Part shown: positions 12,125 to 25,522 of the stretch, in pieces
How positions within the stretch are numbered: position 1 is the stretch's first letter
Layout: the number at the start of each line of letters is the position of its first letter
DNA from: Neckera pumila
Lineage: Eukaryota; Streptophyta; Bryopsida; Hypnales; Neckeraceae
Reading direction: 5' to 3'
Assembly: GCA_963969595.1 (NCBI GenBank)
Contig: OZ018417.1
Location: forward strand, 560,501-624,500
Length of the DNA stretch: 64,000 nt
Position numbers and translations under genes: made by a program
The notes under the pieces: generated by a model
Database searches by the model: none
What the model was told of the DNA's origin: nothing
The model's input: only the letters and a program-made list of their open reading frames with translations

Positions 12125-12547
12125 TAAGTAGACAAGCCTATTACCACATTGATTAGCAATGTGAATATCTTTGGGCCAACTCCAAGAGGGGCACACATTT
12201 TCCTTAGGTGTGCACTTGTTGCATAAATCAAAACCCAAGTGGAATTATAATTTTTTTGATTAAAATTGTAATTTATAAGCATTTCTAAAGTAGTCTGCCT
12301 TGAAATTACAAAAGCACTTATAGAGTGGAGTCGTGAACATCCTATCAACAACCTATAACCACTCTTCCATGTATCTAATGTTACTTAAGTGTCCATGATT
12401 AAAGGATTGATACATTGCCTTTTGTTGCATTATTGCAATGATTTTGTCAAAAAGTGAACGAATTTTAGATGAGTTTGGGGATGGAATTGGGGCCAAAAAT
12501 AGGATGATGGAATTAGGTAGCGAATGGAAATAGGTTGGTTTACCTTA
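12125..12547. mobile_element. TIR element family F, copy 1
   Basis: TAAGTAGACAAGCCTATTACC at the left (one residue set per arm) and AGGTTGGTTTACCTTA at the right. The interior shares AAACCCAAGTG(G/A)AATTATAAT and the TTTGGG/CTTGGG blocks with the copy at 32.3 kb. Confidence 0.65.
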
Positions 12548-13320
12548 GGAAATGTTTTGGCCTACTTTTTACAATTACATGGTCTCAGGTCTCCCTTGAA
12601 CAAAAAAATTGTTCAATTTTGTCAAAAAACTTTACAAACATCCAATCAAACTTAGAATTCTATTACAAAAATCTATAATTCTCTACTCATAACTTTCTTA
12701 AAAGAATCTGTCCTAAACATAACGCAATGACTTTTGTTAGTTAGTTTGTTAGCTAATTTGTGGAAATATATTCTCTTAAGGTTTTAGCATGGAAAAAAAC
12801 AACCAATTGTGACAGTATAATGCCTAACATTCAAAAAATAGATAGTCCTACCTAATTTTACCTTTCAAAATGTTGAGAAGAAATGCATGTATTCCACAAC
12901 TTGAACAAGTTGATATTACGTTGGATGTTTGAATTGAAAATCTAGAAATTACAAACTTTCAATCAAAAATATTAAATAAAGATATCAAGAAGTCGAAAAA
13001 AACTATATTAGTAACAACTTTAGCATGGATTGAACTTGGATAATTACAAAATTAAAAAGTGAGAATGTTTTAGCAAGACAAACAACCTTTGTAAAATTGA
13101 GTTTTCATCAATTTGTGAAATTGAGTTCAAAATAAACCTCATATTTTATTTTTCTCCCAATTGCCTTCAAAATAAAGTCCTTCATATTTTCCACCTCATT
13201 GATAATTATGGAATGAATAAAAGCTTCACTTATATCTACAGACCTACATGATGTAAGAAATTTAAAAAATAATTATTATTACCAAAAAACTATTATAAAA
13301 AACATTTAAAATAAACATTT

Positions 13321-14213
13321 TTACCCCTAAAGTCCTTTTGGAGGACATTTTGGATTTCTGATGGGATCATGTCATGTGACCTCAATTTTTGACATAATTT
13401 TATAGGAAAATTAAGATAGAAAACACATTAGCTTTAAGGGAATACAATTTTATTTCAAGTCATGCTTGGAGCAAAAGTTATGCACACTGAATTGCCTCTA
13501 CACCAATTTACTGGGAAAAAAATAAATTGAAAAAAGAACCTTAAAAAATTAATTTATCATAGGTTTATATTTGGCTATATAAAAATATTTGACTAAATAA
13601 ATTTCATTTGGATTAGTGATATGATAATTATTGAAATTCTTGTTTTGCAAGCAACCATTGTATTTTATTGAGATAATAATTGGATTTGTTTTTTAACTCA
13701 ATTTTCTCAATTTTCAAAAGAACAAAATTGAAAAAAGATTGATTTGCTTGATGGAACAATCTAACCATTGGGATTAGTGTGTTTCAATTCCATCCCAGAG
13801 TTATTAATAATTTATTTTTTCCTTCTATTTTGCACCGGGTTCTACTTAACAATTTTTCAAAGAATAAAAATCAAGTATAATTTCTTTTTGAATTTTTTCC
13901 CTAGATTATCAATTCAGTTCTTCAACATTAAAAAATTCAACTCCCAAAACTTGTTGTGCAAAAGTTTTAAGTTAAGAAAATTTGATTTCCTACAATCACA
14001 CCAAGTACAAAAATCCAATTTTCTTTACTTTAAATGCTAATATATTGTAATTGATGAGGTAGAAGTTTCTAAAATTTCTTTGACACATTTTTATACTAGT
14101 TAGTGCAAGATCTTGTGGTTATATATACAAAAGAACAATTTTTAAAGTTTTTTGTTTTGTTCAATAGAAATGGCAGTTTTGAGTGATTTTTGATGAGAAA
14201 ATAGGCCTTGGGA
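13321..14213 (+). mobile_element. Family A element, diverged, right end lost
   Basis: Starts TTACCCCTAAAGTCC with GGAGGACATTTTGGAT and keeps the family A order of blocks to AGAAATGGCAGTTTTGAGTG and GGCCTTGGGA, but the right terminal repeat is absent. Older copy than the others judged by divergence. Confidence 0.65.
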
Positions 14214-17200
14214 TTGCTTTGAAATTGGGCTTTCTTTCTTTGGGCAAAGGTCAAAACTTATAAAGACCGATTTGAAAGAATGGCACGTGAAAATCAAGTG
14301 CACATATGCCTTTCAACTTTTGTTCTAGTGAGAAGGCTATTGAGAGTAAGTATGAAAAATCCCTGTGCAACTAGACCTATTCATCATTGCTGCTTGAAAT
14401 TTGAAAAAATTGGTCCTTTTGAAGTATAATTGGTCCTTTTAAATTTTGACTTGGATTGGTCTAAAATTTTCTATGCATCAAGCTAACAATGAAGCACACC
14501 TTTGGTTAAAATTTCATAAGAATCCAACAAATATTGCACCGGAAAACCTACTCAAAAGTGAAAAGTGTCATGAAATCATGCCTCAAGGCTTTTAAGGGTA
14601 AATAAAAAATTGTTAAAACTAAACTTAGAATGGGTGAATGACACGCATTACCTTTTATATTTTTGAAATGATACAGGCATCAAATATTGGTGATTTGTAC
14701 TTGGTGGTTTTTTTTTAATGCTATGGGTTTCCAATTTGTTCAATATATATATAGGTGATTTCCTTAAAAAAAGTATTGAAGAATAGTATGATAGGGGAAG
14801 AAATTTAGGTTTGACTTTTATTTATATCCCCACCACTTTTAGGAATTAGCAAGTGGGCTTTGTAAGCTTATATCCATGCATGAAGTATCAGAAGGGTTAA
14901 ATTTGTTAATAGGGTTTTAAAGCTTTAGTTACTTTGACAAGATTTTTTAGTTTCTTATTCATCCAAGATTATGTGTTATGGTAATTTTGTTCAGTAAATC
15001 AAAATTACACTGTTGGGGCCAATAAGTAGCAGATGGATGACTTTCCCATTTACTTGAAGATTGATGCACCTACTGGTTTACAAACTGGATCATTTTTGGC
15101 GACTACTTTGGTGATAGGTCTTGTCTTTTCAGAGTTAAAATTTTGATGATCTAAATATAGACTATATGGTGTCCTCTAGCATTTTTGCTATGGAATTACA
15201 TATCCATCATGAATCCATGTCTATGAAAAAGTTCCAAATTATCTTGCTGTTGCGCTACTATTTTGAGTATTAATTTTTTGCATTTGTTTCCTTTATTGAT
15301 AGTATGGGGTCCCAAACATTGACCTTGAGAGGTTTAAGTAGGAAGAAAAATGTAGATATGAAGGCAATATTTTTTGGCAAGATTTCCAATAAGATTTCGA
15401 ACATAGGTCTTCAATTTTGCAAGTACTTCTCTACTTTTCATCTTGACATGACTTGATGTAGAGCCATGCACAAAAATTGTAAAGTATCAAGTGAACAAGC
15501 CACCATAGTTACATCACTAAAGAATAGTCAAAATTGTTGTAAGAGCATCCTTGGATGCATTTCTTTTATATCAGATAGCTCCTTCAATATGCTCTTGAAA
15601 AATGTCCATCCTCCCTCTATTAGATTTTTTTTTACATGTTAGATAATTATAGATTCTTGCCACGAGATTCACCATTTGAACATCCGTCAAATGAGTCAAG
15701 TGGTCAGTTAAGAATACATCTATAAATACTACCTTGAAAGTTTACAGTTAATTTATGCAATGTTCATAAAATAAATACCAAAGGAATTTAGAGTTTTTTT
15801 TTAGTTACCAACAAAGAATAAGATTTAAGAAGTTAAATAGTAGAAACAATGCTAGTATTTTTATTCAATTGTTTTGCTCTATTTTAAAACTTGTCATTAA
15901 TTTGAAGTAGAAATATAGAACAATGGCAAAAATTCAAGGACAAACATGGAATTGTTTTTTAATTTTCAAGAATAAGGAACTAATTAAGAGTTCCACAAGA
16001 ATGCCATTTCATGTGCCAAGTAATCTCCCTACCATTCCAAGTGGCAAAGTATAGTGTTCTAAACCAAATTATACCAAATGCATGCGTAAACTTAGGGGGG
16101 TTGTCAAGGTTATTCAATCATTTTGAGATGTAGTTACTTTAAGTATATTACATCCAATAACTTCCATTCGTAGTAGAATTGACACTGACTTAACCATGGG
16201 ATAATGCACCTTACATAGTCAAATTATTATTATTCATACTCAAGAAACGGATGAATGTAGTCCAATTTTTTTAAGCTTAAATGATACATCCATGTCATTG
16301 AAATCATATAAATTCTTAAACAACAAGATAGGACCCTTGGGTTTGTATTTAATGAATCTTTCACAAAAAATGGCTTTAGGATTTTTTGGGAATGTTGCAA
16401 ACAACACAACCTAATTTTATAGTAGATAAGGCTAGCCAACCATAGCATTTATGTCAAAGTCAAAGTTTTGTTCATTGGTCAATTTTACGTGCCTTGACCC
16501 CATAAACCTTGGGCAAGAAGCAAGATCCATGTCGGCTTCAAAGTTTTGTTATTCCCCCTTGAAATGCATGATGGGCCATGAAATGTTGTTTATGATAATG
16601 TTATGTTAATTTATTGTGATTTGATACAAGATTCTATTTCCAAAATATGAAAGATTGTATAGTGTATTTTAGCTCTGATAGTTTTTCAATCCTTAAAGGT
16701 TGATTTTTACATTCAAAAAGACTTTTCAAAATCTTGAGAATGAGAAAAAGCAACAGAAGGAAGTATATCAAATTTACAAAGATGAATGACACAAATATTT
16801 TTTAATATGACATTCTATACAAAATTATACTTGAGTAATGAAATTTATATTTTTCTAGCTTACTTTGTATTTGATATGAATTTCATTCACTTTTTCTTCA
16901 AAAAGTCACGAATTTTAATTCTTTAGAAATATCATTTATTCTTATAACTTGTAATAGATGACATTTTTGCACTTTTGAAGGAAAAGATTGTATAAAAAAT
17001 ATTCATGTCTAGTGAAGAATTGAAGCACACAAAATGTTTTTTTTAGAAGCTACCGTAGACTACATGACCATAGGCTTCATTCATTAATTTTTAGGGGTTG
17101 TTAATGAAAATAAAATCCCCCATTTTGTCCTTTGAAACAAAATTCCACATATTCTTAGCTTTCTATAATAATATAAAAATATTTGTCTCTTTCTATTTGT

Positions 17201-18591
17201 ATGGATCAAATTCAATACTAACTCAAAATATGATACATTAGGTTTAGGTGACACTATAATTGGTTTTGGGATTTGTCACCTACTTAGAAAAGGTCTTATG
17301 TACACATTGCTCTAAAATTGTTTTTAACCCAATTATATGTCCTATATTTGGGTTGGATTCATGAAAACTATTATCACTTTCATAACATTGTTTATCAATT
17401 AGGCAAAAGGCCCTATTTTGCATCCTTGAAAAGGGGACCCCTCTAGTGAACAAAATTATCTTATCCAGGGCTCTTTAGCCAACCATAATCCCCGAATGAT
17501 CTAAAATCCTCTCCCACTTACCGAGGGAGGCATAATACCTTTCCGGCATGGCATGGGAAGGACCATTGCTTGTTTGTATACAATGTTATCTTGTTCCCAT
17601 AGTAACACATACCATAATGCCAAGTCCGGTTTTCAAAGAAGATTTGTCACCATTCCATAGGATAGTCAGAAAAGCATCATAATCCAAAACAAAATCCCTC
17701 TTTCTACACCGCTTAGATTTGCGAAAAAAACAGATATGAACCTCTATGATGAAGTATTAAACTTGGCATTATGCCCCATAATACTCTCGAGGCTCCCGAG
17801 CTCTCATCAAGCATTATCTAGCATTGTGTGGTTGGTTGGACCCCATGGAATGCGGCATGGAAATCGACGGCATTTGGAGTTTAAAATCTAACCCAAACGT
17901 AGTACTACGGATGTAATGCAACTTGGCACACCTGGATTCCGCGGAGCCAAGGCCCATTTGTACAAGGATCTTATTAAGCTGGATCCCCTTCCCCTTCCCT
18001 TCGGTGTGCAATTTGTCTGTATTGGCAGGAGAAAAATCTGAACCAATCATTCTGAGCCTTAAATTGGGAATTGTACGCAGTACTTCCTTCCCTGGCAGTC
18101 TGGCTGATGAGGTTGAATATATCCACTTTATCGTCAGCACTTCACAATTAAATTTTGCAGTACTATTAAAGATAGATGAGTGGAAAGAACTTTCCAACCC
18201 CCCAAAATTGAAAAAAAAATGATGAAAGAACTACTTAAGAACATGCCATGGGTGACTCCCACCTACAACAATTGTGGAGTATAGATATATTAATATTAAC
18301 CCTTGCAACAACATTCCCTCGTGTGGCGGGCAGCCCAAGAGAGAATTGAAAAGTTTCCTTGAAGTAGGGCATGGGTCTTGTTGTTTGCCTAAAATATGTT
18401 CAATCCAATTATTTGTGAACAATGAATAAAGCATTGACTTTGTAGCTTAAAATGCAATGTTTGGCGAGCTATAGTCATGGTTGAAGTAGGTTCAATAGAT
18501 TGAAATATTCCAAAATAATGCAAAAAATCCCTTTTTGTCAATGATTCTCTCCAAAACAAGCTCTAGCTAGGGGCTAAGTTTGTCATTTAAG
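14214..18591. other. AT-rich intergenic sequence, no element ends found
   Basis: No gene recognised. From about 17,440 to 18,230 the DNA is less AT-rich and has overlapping open frames on both strands (17,814-18,197 minus; 17,923-18,222 plus), none of which resembles a known protein. Confidence 0.5.
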
Positions 18592-18781
18592 AATCAATCT
18601 CTAAAGTTCCATTGTTCACTAAGGGGACAAATGAAACTTCGGGCATGTTCATATGATCTCAATTTTTTTTTCAAACTTTTTTGGGGGGAATCTAATTTTT
18701 GTTTCATTTAGTGCCCAAGAACAAAAGTTATGCCATCCTAATTGTCTAAGGTTTAAGTCGTTGGGCTATGTCTCTCAAGGA
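18592..18781 (+). mobile_element. Left fragment of a family A element
   Basis: TCTCTAAAGTTCCATTG followed by AAGGGGACAAATG and GTGCCCAAGAACAAAAG corresponds to the first 190 bp of family A. It stops where a family C element starts with its own TTAA. Confidence 0.6.
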
Positions 18782-19712
18782 TTAACCTGTAAAGCACCAA
18801 CATGCATTTTTTGGCTACATAGAAATTTTGGACAGATATGTGTGAATAGAGATTTCCATATTTTTAGCCCAAAATTTAATAGAAGGTGGGGATGAGAAAT
18901 ATCTTTCATATGCACTAAACTATATGCCATTTGGAAATATGAGTCAAATGTTATGGCCTAAGATGTCACTTTTTTCCGTAACTGGGCAATCTGGGCAGAG
19001 CAGAAAAAATCATTCTTTTCAAAAAAATAAATTGAAATTAGTTTCCTAAAGTTATATATATATAAAGCTTTTGAATCATTCCATTTGATCAACGAGTCAA
19101 AAGTTATGAGGACTTTTTGTTTGCAGGCAGTTATGGATTTTCTATTCTAAAATAAACTTTGAAGTCCTTTATCTTACTCAATTTTCAATGTTTTTTGAAA
19201 AAAAATAAAATCATAGGATATAGATTGTTTATTACAACATTGCAACCTTTGGGATTGGCATGTTTCAATTCCATAATTAAGTTCTTAACAATTTAGTATT
19301 TTGGATCATTCTTTACTACTGTCTACTTACTATTTTTTTCCTATATATTGTACAATTCCAAATGATGTGAAAATTTTCAAGCATGTGACCAATTTGTCTA
19401 GGAAAAAGAATCCAAAGAGGCACCACCATTCTGGACATTTTTTTGTAGAAAAGTGAGCTTATGAAGTGCAGCTGTCTTGTTTTTTGCAGGGCCCAAAAAA
19501 TGATACAAATGAATTTGAAATGCTTATATCTTGCAAGCCATGCCTAAATTTTTTTGAAATTTTTATCATATGTCCTCAAGTCAACATAATACAAGATCCT
19601 ACAATTATATGTGTCAAAAAAAAGTTCTATTTTAAAACTTTGGTACTTGTTCTAAAAATGGCAATTTTGAGCGTTTTTGCTGAAAACATAGTCATGGAAC
19701 TTTAGGGGGTAA
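18782..19712 (+). mobile_element. Family C TTAA element, full-length copy
   Basis: Starts TTAACCTGTAAAGCACC then CATGCATTTTTTGGC; ends GGAACTTTAGGGGGTAA. About 931 bp. Family C shares its terminal repeat and the tail AAAATGGCAATTTTGAGC with family A but differs in the left third. Confidence 0.75.
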
Positions 19713-19730
19713 TTGGAAACACATAGTGTT

Positions 19731-20124
19731 GGAGCACCCAAAACCAAATCTGTACCCAACAATCCTTGCTTACTAGACAAGGCAATTATTCTAGAACCTA
19801 AGGGCCTCTTCACACTATGGCCATCCAAGTTGAGAGGCCGTGGGACTTTGCAATATGATTGGTGGAACCGACAAACCCTGCAATCTGATTGGTGGAAACG
19901 ATGGCCTCTCGACTTGGACAGCCGTAGTGTGAAGAGACCCTAATTGTAGGTAGATTACAGATAGCTTATCATTTTGGTCAACAGTCTATAAGCTATCTAT
20001 GGTCTTATCATTTTGGGCAACAATCACAAGCTATCTACGGTCTACCTGGATTTAGGTTCTAAAATAACTACCGTGTCTAGAAAGTGACAGCCATTAGGTA
20101 CAAGTTTGGTTTTGGGTGCTTCTA
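19731..20124. mobile_element. TIR element with GAGCACCCAAAACCAAA ends carrying a nested foldback
   Basis: GGAGCACCCAAAACCAAAT on the left pairs with TTTGGTTTTGGGTGCTTC on the right, about 394 bp apart. The interior contains the foldback at 19,799-19,942 and two ~39-bp repeats (CTTATCATTTTGG...CTATCTA at 19,965-20,041). Confidence 0.7.
19799..19942. mobile_element. 144-bp foldback element with about 40-bp arms
   Basis: The left arm AGGGCCTCTTCACACTA, GGCC, AAGTTGAGAGGCC is matched inverted by GGCCTCTCGACTTGG, GCCGTAGTGTGAAGAGACCCT. The loop holds a near-duplicate of GCAAT(A/C)TGATTGGTGGAA (about 19,850 and 19,880). RNA from it would fold into a long hairpin. Confidence 0.75.
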
Positions 20125-23100
20125 CCATATATCACAGATCATTCTACACTCCCAGAAGCATCTTTGGAGCTACAGAACAACTGAAATCTCCTCTTCTCCA
20201 AGCATAGGTCCACAGCTAGAATGTTTTCCATGCTAAGCTTAGATCTACCGAAACAAACCATGGTCAAATCTGTCACACTCATATAACTTACATCCTGCGC
20301 AATGGTTTGACAACATGGAGACTATCCTCTTGAACCACGTGTACAGTTGGATAAACCCATTCCAAAAACGTTAAATTAATGCAAAGGTTCCCCTTAATTT
20401 GAGTAAAAAATAAAGTTTAAATTTACGGCCAAACGAACTCCACCAAGGCTCAAATGGGTTACCGGAAATACAGGAATTGAGTGGGAGCACTGACCCAAGA
20501 GTCAACTGTGGTTAAGGTGAGATAGGCATTAGACCTTCGGTTGGAATGTGCTCATGACTCATGGGAGCAAGACCCATACCTGCTCATCATGAGCAGCCAA
20601 GTTGACCTGGAGCTGCCATTTCCAACATGCCAAATTTCCGCACAACTGAACTCATCTCCAAACTATCTCGGACCCCCGGGTGCTGTACCAAAGGGGGCCG
20701 CCTTCCCAGTCCCAGGGCATGCTTATTGTAGAATTAAAGTAGAAGTCAATAATTTTTTTTTGCTAATATCATTTAGAAAGGAAAAAAAGCATAGGACAAA
20801 AAAACAGCCCACTTGGTTTTCGGCTTCAATTGGTGTAACTTAAAAACATCATTCTTATTGGTTTTCACAGTCAAAAAATTATTCAGAATTTCTTCAAGAA
20901 GATAAAAAGAAATGGGTTATTGTGTATTAAAAACTATGTCAATACAAAAATATAAGAAATTCTTCAAATTATAGGGGAATTGACCCTCTCAGTCTACCCC
21001 CATGTTTGGGGAAAAAAGGCAGCTAATTCAAAGTTAGTTGGTGGAATTGGGAAAAAACCTGGTTATAATTTGAAAACATCAACAAAAAATCAATGCAAAA
21101 AGCTATAAAAAATCTATTTTGAGTAAAAAATAGAAAAAATAATTGGACTTTGTATTTGAAAAAGCGGTTCATTTAGGGAACTGATGGAAACTAGTTGGTA
21201 AAATTTAAAAAATCTTGAACAATCCTCTATCCTCTATTGTAAAAAGTGTGTGTGACAAGCGTATTTGTAATAGTTTCTTGTCTTTCAATAAGATATCTTG
21301 TAAAGGACAAATTGACGTAGCATCTAATCCACTTTCATTTGCAATTTTTGGAGTCTTGTGGAATTACTTACAGATTTTTGAAGTTGACAATTTTAATCTT
21401 CAAAAGTGGGCTTCCCATAGCATTTTTATCTTGAAATGTTCATCTTTGGTACATTGGAGAAGAATCCAATGGCATCATTGTGGTATATTTGATTAGGAGA
21501 CTCGTTTAGAGAAGGAGATACTGCATGGATTTGTTTTTTTAGTACATTTGACACTAATTTACCAAAGTTCTACTATGTGTGAAAATACGTAAATTAGAGT
21601 AGGCTAAAGTATTAATGTACCACTTTACACAAATACAAGATTTTGTAGTGACTTATTTTGCTACCCTCACTAATAAATCAACTTATTATAGTTGGAGCAT
21701 CTTACACAAATATAAGGATAAGGCCAACAGAGGGACCTTATTCCATTTCCTAATGTCCTTCATGCCAAAAGTGCACTTCAAGGTTGTAAATCAAGAAGAT
21801 TTTGAGAATCAAATTTTTATTTCTGTGACACATTAAGCACTTACAAGGGGCACAATGAAATGACATTGGAGAGTTGAATATAGATCCAATTCAAGTTTAT
21901 TGAGTTTGCATATCTTAAAAATAAGAAAATAATGAATATTCTGAAATTTCTTTTGTGAAAGCCAATCACTTCTAACTACCTATGCTTCTTCAAAAGTTTA
22001 GATTTTTCAAATTGGTTTTGATGGTAGGAAGAATGGATAGAATCATCAAAGTTTGTTATGTTCATCCATAAAATCATGTATTGTTTCTACAAATGTAGCC
22101 AAATATAGGCAAATCTAATATTCTAGAGAAGACTTTTGCAATTTCACCATCAACTTTTGTCTTATGGTATAATAATACATCCCAATGAGGGCACACAAAT
22201 AGTGACATCTACAAAATGAGTGTTATCGATCAACCTCTAAATGGTGAAAATAGTACAATATAATAATATTATAATCATGCAATAATTGAGGATAGTGTGG
22301 TTTAGTTATATTAGTGATGCAAGAACTAATAGGATAAATCTAAATAGCAAGTATAAAAATGAGATAAGATTTTGGTAAATATGTGCCAAGGAAATTTAAA
22401 TTGGCTCTATAAGAAAGTGATTTGTAATTTTTATGAAAATTAGCAATAACACAATAATATTTCAATCCCAACCTAATTACAAATACGAACACACTTTAGA
22501 AAATTAGTGTCATACATACAAAATAAAACACTATACTAATCAAAGTGTACAATATTATCAATATTAATTTAGACTTATTGCTCCCAAGAATAGGAAAAAA
22601 GAAGTAGATTTTATACATGTCATATCTATGTAAGGAACTAAAAGTATTTCACATTATTTATTAGTTTTTGGAGGGTCTCTATTAAAGTGAAGACAAATAA
22701 TTTTTTTTTGAAAAGTTAACTTATCCAAAAGATGACTACTGGCTTAACTTCCTTGAATCACTCAAAAGGATATTTTTCTGTTTGCTCATGTTCATTTCCA
22801 TGATATTTAGGACTCCATTACAAACTTATAAACAATGTCACGACATTGCTATAGATGACTACTAGCTTATAGCTAAACAATGTTCTTCAACATAAACGTG
22901 TAGAAATAATTGTCTCTTGAAAAGCATACATATCTAATAGATGATTGGCGGTTTAGGGTTCTATTTCTACTTGCAAAACCTTTTCCTACAATTTGCTAAT
23001 CCAATTGAACAAAATTTTAACTAGAGATGCAAACACCAGGGAGGCATTGAAATGTTAGTTTTGGCAAGTTAAAGTGTAACTATGTTAGACACCCTTAGGC

Positions 23101-24689
23101 TCATAGCAAAAGTTTAGTTTAGGTTTTCTTACTAGGGTGAATGCAAGAAACACTTGTATTATTTTTTGTCACACCTTGCATGCTGATTTGTTTTTTAGGC
23201 ATAACTTTTGCATATTGAATTCAAATGACTTAAGATTTATAGGGAAGGTGCTCATGACCACTATACACCTTGCCTAATTTTTTTGGCAATTTTCAAAAAT
23301 ATTTTACTAAATAAAAACAGCCCCCGATTTTATGTCACAAATTCCAATTTGGAGGTTTTAAGTACTATTTAGTACCCAAAAAATCGAATTTGGAGCTGAA
23401 ATTTGGATGAGATGGTCTTCTAGTAGACTTCTAGCATTCCAAGAGAGGAATTTAAAAAAAAACTAATTTTGTGTAGTGTAGAAGTCTACAAAGTGAGTTT
23501 CTTTTTGCTTGCATTTCAAAACACATAAAACATTATTTTGGTGGTTTTCTTGGCGAATGACCATCTTGATAGAGCTTTTGCAAGTGGACATTTTTTATTT
23601 AATTTATTTTACTATTTTTATCTAATTAAAGCACCAAAGTGTCTATTTTCTTGAGATTTGGCACTTTCTAGTTCTCCCACTTAGAGAATTTTTCTATGCT
23701 TTTCTTCCCTGGGTTTCTTCATCTTAAAGGTATATACATTGGCCATATTTAAAAAAAAAATTAAAATTTATTTTTCTATGCTTAAAGTACTCCAGAAAAA
23801 AAAGCATCAAATAGTGAAAACACAACAAATAGTACAATTGTTTCTTGCATTCACCCACTAGAACAAGCATACCATTGCGATTATTATATTTCAACTCCAT
23901 TTTTGATCAATTAACGTTAGTTCTATTGTTAATTTGTCGGAAACCTCTTATTAAATTGAAGAAAGACAAAATCTCTTGAAAAGCATACATATCTAATAGA
24001 TGATTGGCGGCCTAACTTCTTTGGATTATACAAAAGGATATTTCCTTTTATATTCACTTTAGTCTAAAAAGTGTAGCAGATTTGCATGTGAGCTGGAAAA
24101 ACAATGTTATAAGACTGCTATGCACACCTTTGGGTTCATGGCTAAATAGTGTTATCTACCATTAACTGTAATCTCAACATTCACTGCAAGAGTAGGGGTG
24201 CTCTAGATTTTCCACGACTCTCATTTAGAATGGTCAGTTTTATATACTTCATCGAGGGGCTCCACTTGCAAACATGAATTCAAAATTTCCAAATTTGATC
24301 ATCTATGATGAATAATTTGTAGATTTTTATATCTTTCTCAGAGCAAAATAATTTGGAATGATCCTACACTTGCAAATACTACTGGAATTATGGTCAACAG
24401 TGAGGGTTAATGTTATGTAATTGTGACATAAACAAGGTAAGATTTGGGCAAGAATTTGCAAAAAAATTAAAAAAATTAAATCTAAGTGTGAAGATGTTTA
24501 TCTTTCAACACAATCAAAAGAAAAACAAATGAAATTTAACCCCTATGTGCTATACTATGATGAATGTTGTGTAAACTACACTGCATCCAACTACTATTTA
24601 TTAAGGAAGCTTCAAGAAAAATCATGAAATGCATCACCGAAAAGGAAAAGAGAACAAATACTCTACAAAAATCAACAACAACTTATTTA
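20125..24689. other. AT-rich intergenic sequence
   Basis: Apart from the direct repeats near 22.9 and 24.0 kb, I see no gene or element boundary. The patch 20,140-20,720 is less AT-rich. A lone TTAACCCCTATGTGC at 24,537 could be the left end of a lost TTAA element. Confidence 0.45.
22915..24010. repeat. Pair of direct repeats about 1 kb apart
   Basis: TCTTGAAAAGCATACATATC and TAATAGATGATTGGCGG occur at about 22,915-22,951 and again at 23,972-24,009. A looser third version (CCAAAAGATGACTACTGGC) lies near 22,725. The second is followed by CAAAAGGATATTT, which also follows the 22.7-kb version. Confidence 0.6.
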
Positions 24690-25215
24690 TGTTGAAAACC
24701 TTTCCATTATTCATTATAAAATTTAAAAAGTAAAACTCTTAAATATCTTTTTCTCTTTAGATTGAGCACCTTAGGCTAGGGATTTTAAAAGGAAGGAAAT
24801 GATATGTGCATGATACATTTGGCAGGTAAAACTCTTAAGTGTGTTTTTCCTTTAGATTGAGCACCCAAGTCGAATATAGATATATTGAAAACCTTTTCCA
24901 TTATTCATTATAAATTTTCAAAAGTAGAGCTCTTAAATATCTTTTTTCCTTAGGTTGAGCACCTTAGGCTAGGTGTTTTAGAAGCAAGGAAATGATGTGT
25001 GCATGATACAGTTGACAGGTAAAACTCCAAAATATCTTTTTTCTTTAGGTCAAACACTAAGATTGAATATTGATATGACAAAAGCCTTTTCCATTACTCA
25101 TTACAAATTTTCAAAAGTACCCCCCCTAAATATCTCTTCTCCTCGTAGGTTGAGCACTTAGACTGGGGTTTTAGAAGGGCTAAGGGAATGGTGTATGCAT
25201 GATGCAGTTAGCGCA
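24690..25215. repeat. 193-bp tandem array, about 2.8 copies
   Basis: The block CCTTTTCCATTA(T/C)TCATTA recurs at about 24,698, 24,891 and 25,084, exactly 193 bp apart. Each unit also carries a TAAATATCTTTTT-type run, a TTGAGCACTTAG-like block and GCATGATAC before a CAGTTAGC or CAGTTGAC-like end. The copies have diverged by substitutions and short indels. The array ends where the GC-rich NAC island starts. Confidence 0.8.
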
Positions 25216-25442
25216 CGACGTTTTCCCAAACCATCATGCCGAGTCACAAACGTCCAATTCAGCCTTTCCCAGTCCCATCGAACGGGCCGTGGGCGTTCCT
25301 GGCGCGGGCCCAGTTCTGGACCCGGACCCGGGCTCCATCTCTCCCCGGTGACGTCAGCCTGAGCGGAAGGCGCCTGGAACGCGAGCTCCAGCCGCCGGGC
25401 ACCACCGGCGGTTCTTCGGGCGGGCAGGGGTAGTAGCCAGGC

Positions 25443-25477
25443 GGGGTAGGGGTAGGGGTAGGGGTGGAGGGTGGGGG
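25443..25477 (+). promoter_or_regulatory. G-quadruplex-type G run upstream of NAC gene 1
   Basis: Six G tracts of 3-5 bases separated by 1-4 bases: four GGGGTA-type units, then GGG and GGGGG. This satisfies the usual G3+N1-7 quadruplex rule on the plus (coding) strand, about 40-70 bp upstream of the TATA-like box. A role in promoter function is inference. Confidence 0.55.
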
Positions 25478-25513
25478 CATTGACCAGCGCAGCCTCCCTG
25501 ACCCGGTTGCCCG

Positions 25514-25522
25514 CATAAATTT
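25514..25522 (+). promoter_or_regulatory. TATA-like box of NAC gene 1
   Basis: An AT-rich CATAAATTT stands out in otherwise GC-rich DNA, at the upstream edge of the island that leads into NAC gene 1. If used, transcription would begin around 25,545 and the leader would be long and intron-containing. Inferred from position and composition only. Confidence 0.3.

Noticed and set aside
24690..25215. Centromeric satellite
   Set aside because: Fewer than three units and flanked by a gene; far too short for a satellite array.
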